This document shows, in pieces, positions 42,788 through 43,439 of a stretch of DNA of 43,439 nt. The notes under the pieces were generated by a model that saw nothing but the letters and a program-made list of their open reading frames with translations, searched no databases and was not told the DNA's origin. How positions within the stretch are numbered: the first letter of the stretch is position 1; every line of letters starts with the position of its first letter. The DNA is taken from assembly GCA_945865295.1 (NCBI GenBank), contig CAMBDE010000010.1, forward strand, positions 1-43,439, written 5' to 3'. Both the position numbers and the translations under genes were made by a program. Source of the stretch: Chitinophaga pinensis. GTDB lineage: Bacteria; Bacteroidota; Bacteroidia; Chitinophagales; Chitinophagaceae.

Positions 42788-43439
42788 ATGAGTAACGAAA
42801 ATTCAGGTAACGGAGGCAAAATTATAATTGGTGCTTTAGCGGTTGCCCTTATTGGTTCATGGATCTACTTTAGTACTTCTAAAACCGAAATTATTAGCAA
42901 CTACACCACTCAAGTAAACAACTTAGATAGTGCTAAAAATGTTTTACAGGCCGATTTTATTGCAGTTTCTGCAAAAGCAGATTCATTGACACAGCAAAAC
43001 ACAGCATTACAAGGAGATTTATTGTCTAAGTCAAAAGATATCCAACAATTAAAATCTAATATCAGCACCATCTTACAAAAAAAGAATGCAACAGATAAAG
43101 AATTAGTAGAAGCTAAATCTATGATCGCTGAATTAAACGGAAAAGTTACTGGATTATTCACTGATTTAGCAAAAGCGCAAGAAGAAAACAAAGTATTGAC
43201 AGTAAAGAATGAAGTATTAGCCACTGAAAATACGAACCTAAACACGAATTTAACTTCAACTACAAAGGAAAAAGAAAGATTACAAGATATAGGTTCTACC
43301 TTAAATGCATCTGCATTTAGTATCCAAGCTGTTTTAGTAAAAGAGGATGGTTCTGAAAAAGTAACTACCTCTGCAAAAAAAGCAAATACCATTCGTTTGT
43401 CTTTCCAAATTGATAAAAATAAAATCACCCCTTCTGGTA
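42788..43439 (+). CDS. Membrane-anchored coiled-coil protein, C-terminus cut off by window edge
   Basis: The frame runs from ATG at 42788 to the window end, at least 217 codons with no stop. A short Gly/Ser/Asn-rich N-terminus (MSNENSGNGG) leads to one transmembrane helix (about residues 12-30). A long helical, heptad-like region follows from about 40 to 175, rich in Q, N, K, T and L. A mixed segment with AFSIQAVLVKEDG then begins, perhaps a beta-rich C-terminal domain. I do not recognise the family. Orientation is set by the -7 box upstream and sensible codon use; the antisense frame over 42910-43428 is low-complexity and not credible. It is divergent from holA, 65 bp apart. Confidence 0.8.
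   Translation, partial: MSNENSGNGGKIIIGALAVALIGSWIYFSTSKTEIISNYTTQVNNLDSAKNVLQADFIAVSAKADSLTQQNTALQGDLLSKSKDIQQLKSNISTILQKKNATDKELVEAKSMIAELNGKVTGLFTDLAKAQEENKVLTVKNEVLATENTNLNTNLTSTTKEKERLQDIGSTLNASAFSIQAVLVKEDGSEKVTTSAKKANTIRLSFQIDKNKITPSG

Noticed and set aside
42910-43428. Minus-strand ORF of 172 codons at the right edge
   Set aside because: Its product is F-, S- and V-rich with no domain pattern. The opposite frame from 42788 has a promoter, a good start and a sensible membrane/coiled-coil layout.
1-43439. CRISPR array, riboswitch, rRNA or replication origin
   Set aside because: I looked for regular short repeats, long structured leaders before biosynthetic genes, rRNA sequence and DnaA-box clusters and saw none.

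Overview
The window reads as chromosomal core genome of a Bacteroidota bacterium, most likely of the Chitinophagaceae type. It is A+T-rich and Shine-Dalgarno sequences are essentially absent. Many genes start just after a TAnnTTTG motif, the -7 box of the Bacteroidota primary sigma factor. The gene set also fits: a B-type sdhCAB operon, Bacteroidota-style PurM, DUF3810, DUF2911 and DUF177-rpmF-plsX. Genus assignment is inference. I see no prophage, IS element, CRISPR array or integrated island.

Layout. 1-1786 (minus): an orphan MacB-type permease leads into tsaD, cut by the left edge. 1979-6201 (plus): sdhC-sdhA-sdhB plus a trmN6-like methyltransferase. 6212-7946: a LYS1-like dehydrogenase, divergent from hscB. 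7985-8279: tRNA-Leu(CAA), its terminator and a structured repeat. 8280-9418: two membrane-protein genes. 9377-13185 (minus): dnaK, then a J-domain/KTSC protein, a lipoprotein hydrolase and a DoxX-like protein. 13342-15663: gtrA divergent from argS. 15667-20043 (minus): malQ, dipeptide epimerase, trmH. 20146-24430: rnhA, a DUF6580-like gene, manA, yraN, a YkgJ-like gene and a XerD-type recombinase. 24482-26877: a DUF2911 protein, tRNA-Leu(GAG) with a second repeat copy, and a DUF2130 protein. 26896-29226: a phosphopantetheinyl transferase, dcd and a DUF3810 metalloprotease-like gene. 29315-34707 (plus): DUF177-rpmF-plsX, a cysteine/cystathionine synthase, fba, accD, smpB. 34713-40703 (minus): purM, ftsE-like, smc and a small membrane protein. 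40771-43439: ribF, holA and a coiled-coil membrane protein cut by the right edge.

Together the genes cover respiration (Sdh), tRNA charging and modification (ArgS, TsaD, TrmN6, TrmH), protein folding and Fe-S assembly (DnaK, HscB), envelope and fatty-acid synthesis (PlsX, AccD), glycan metabolism (MalQ, ManA), replication and chromosome dynamics (HolA, Smc, XerD, RNase HI) and cofactor or nucleotide synthesis (RibF, PurM, Dcd).

The least explained signal is not a gene. Both tRNA-Leu genes are followed by the same arrangement of hairpins. About 53 bp of it is nearly identical, and the stems show compensatory base changes, so structure rather than sequence seems to be kept. A last hairpin in each copy has the same tandem G-A/G-A design although its sequence is otherwise unrelated. 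Other leads are a three-site TGGCATAA array upstream of dnaK, mirror-image promoters between holA and its neighbour, candidate leaderless starts, a terminator-like hairpin lying between the smpB promoter and its start codon, and a J-domain/KTSC fusion beside dnaK.
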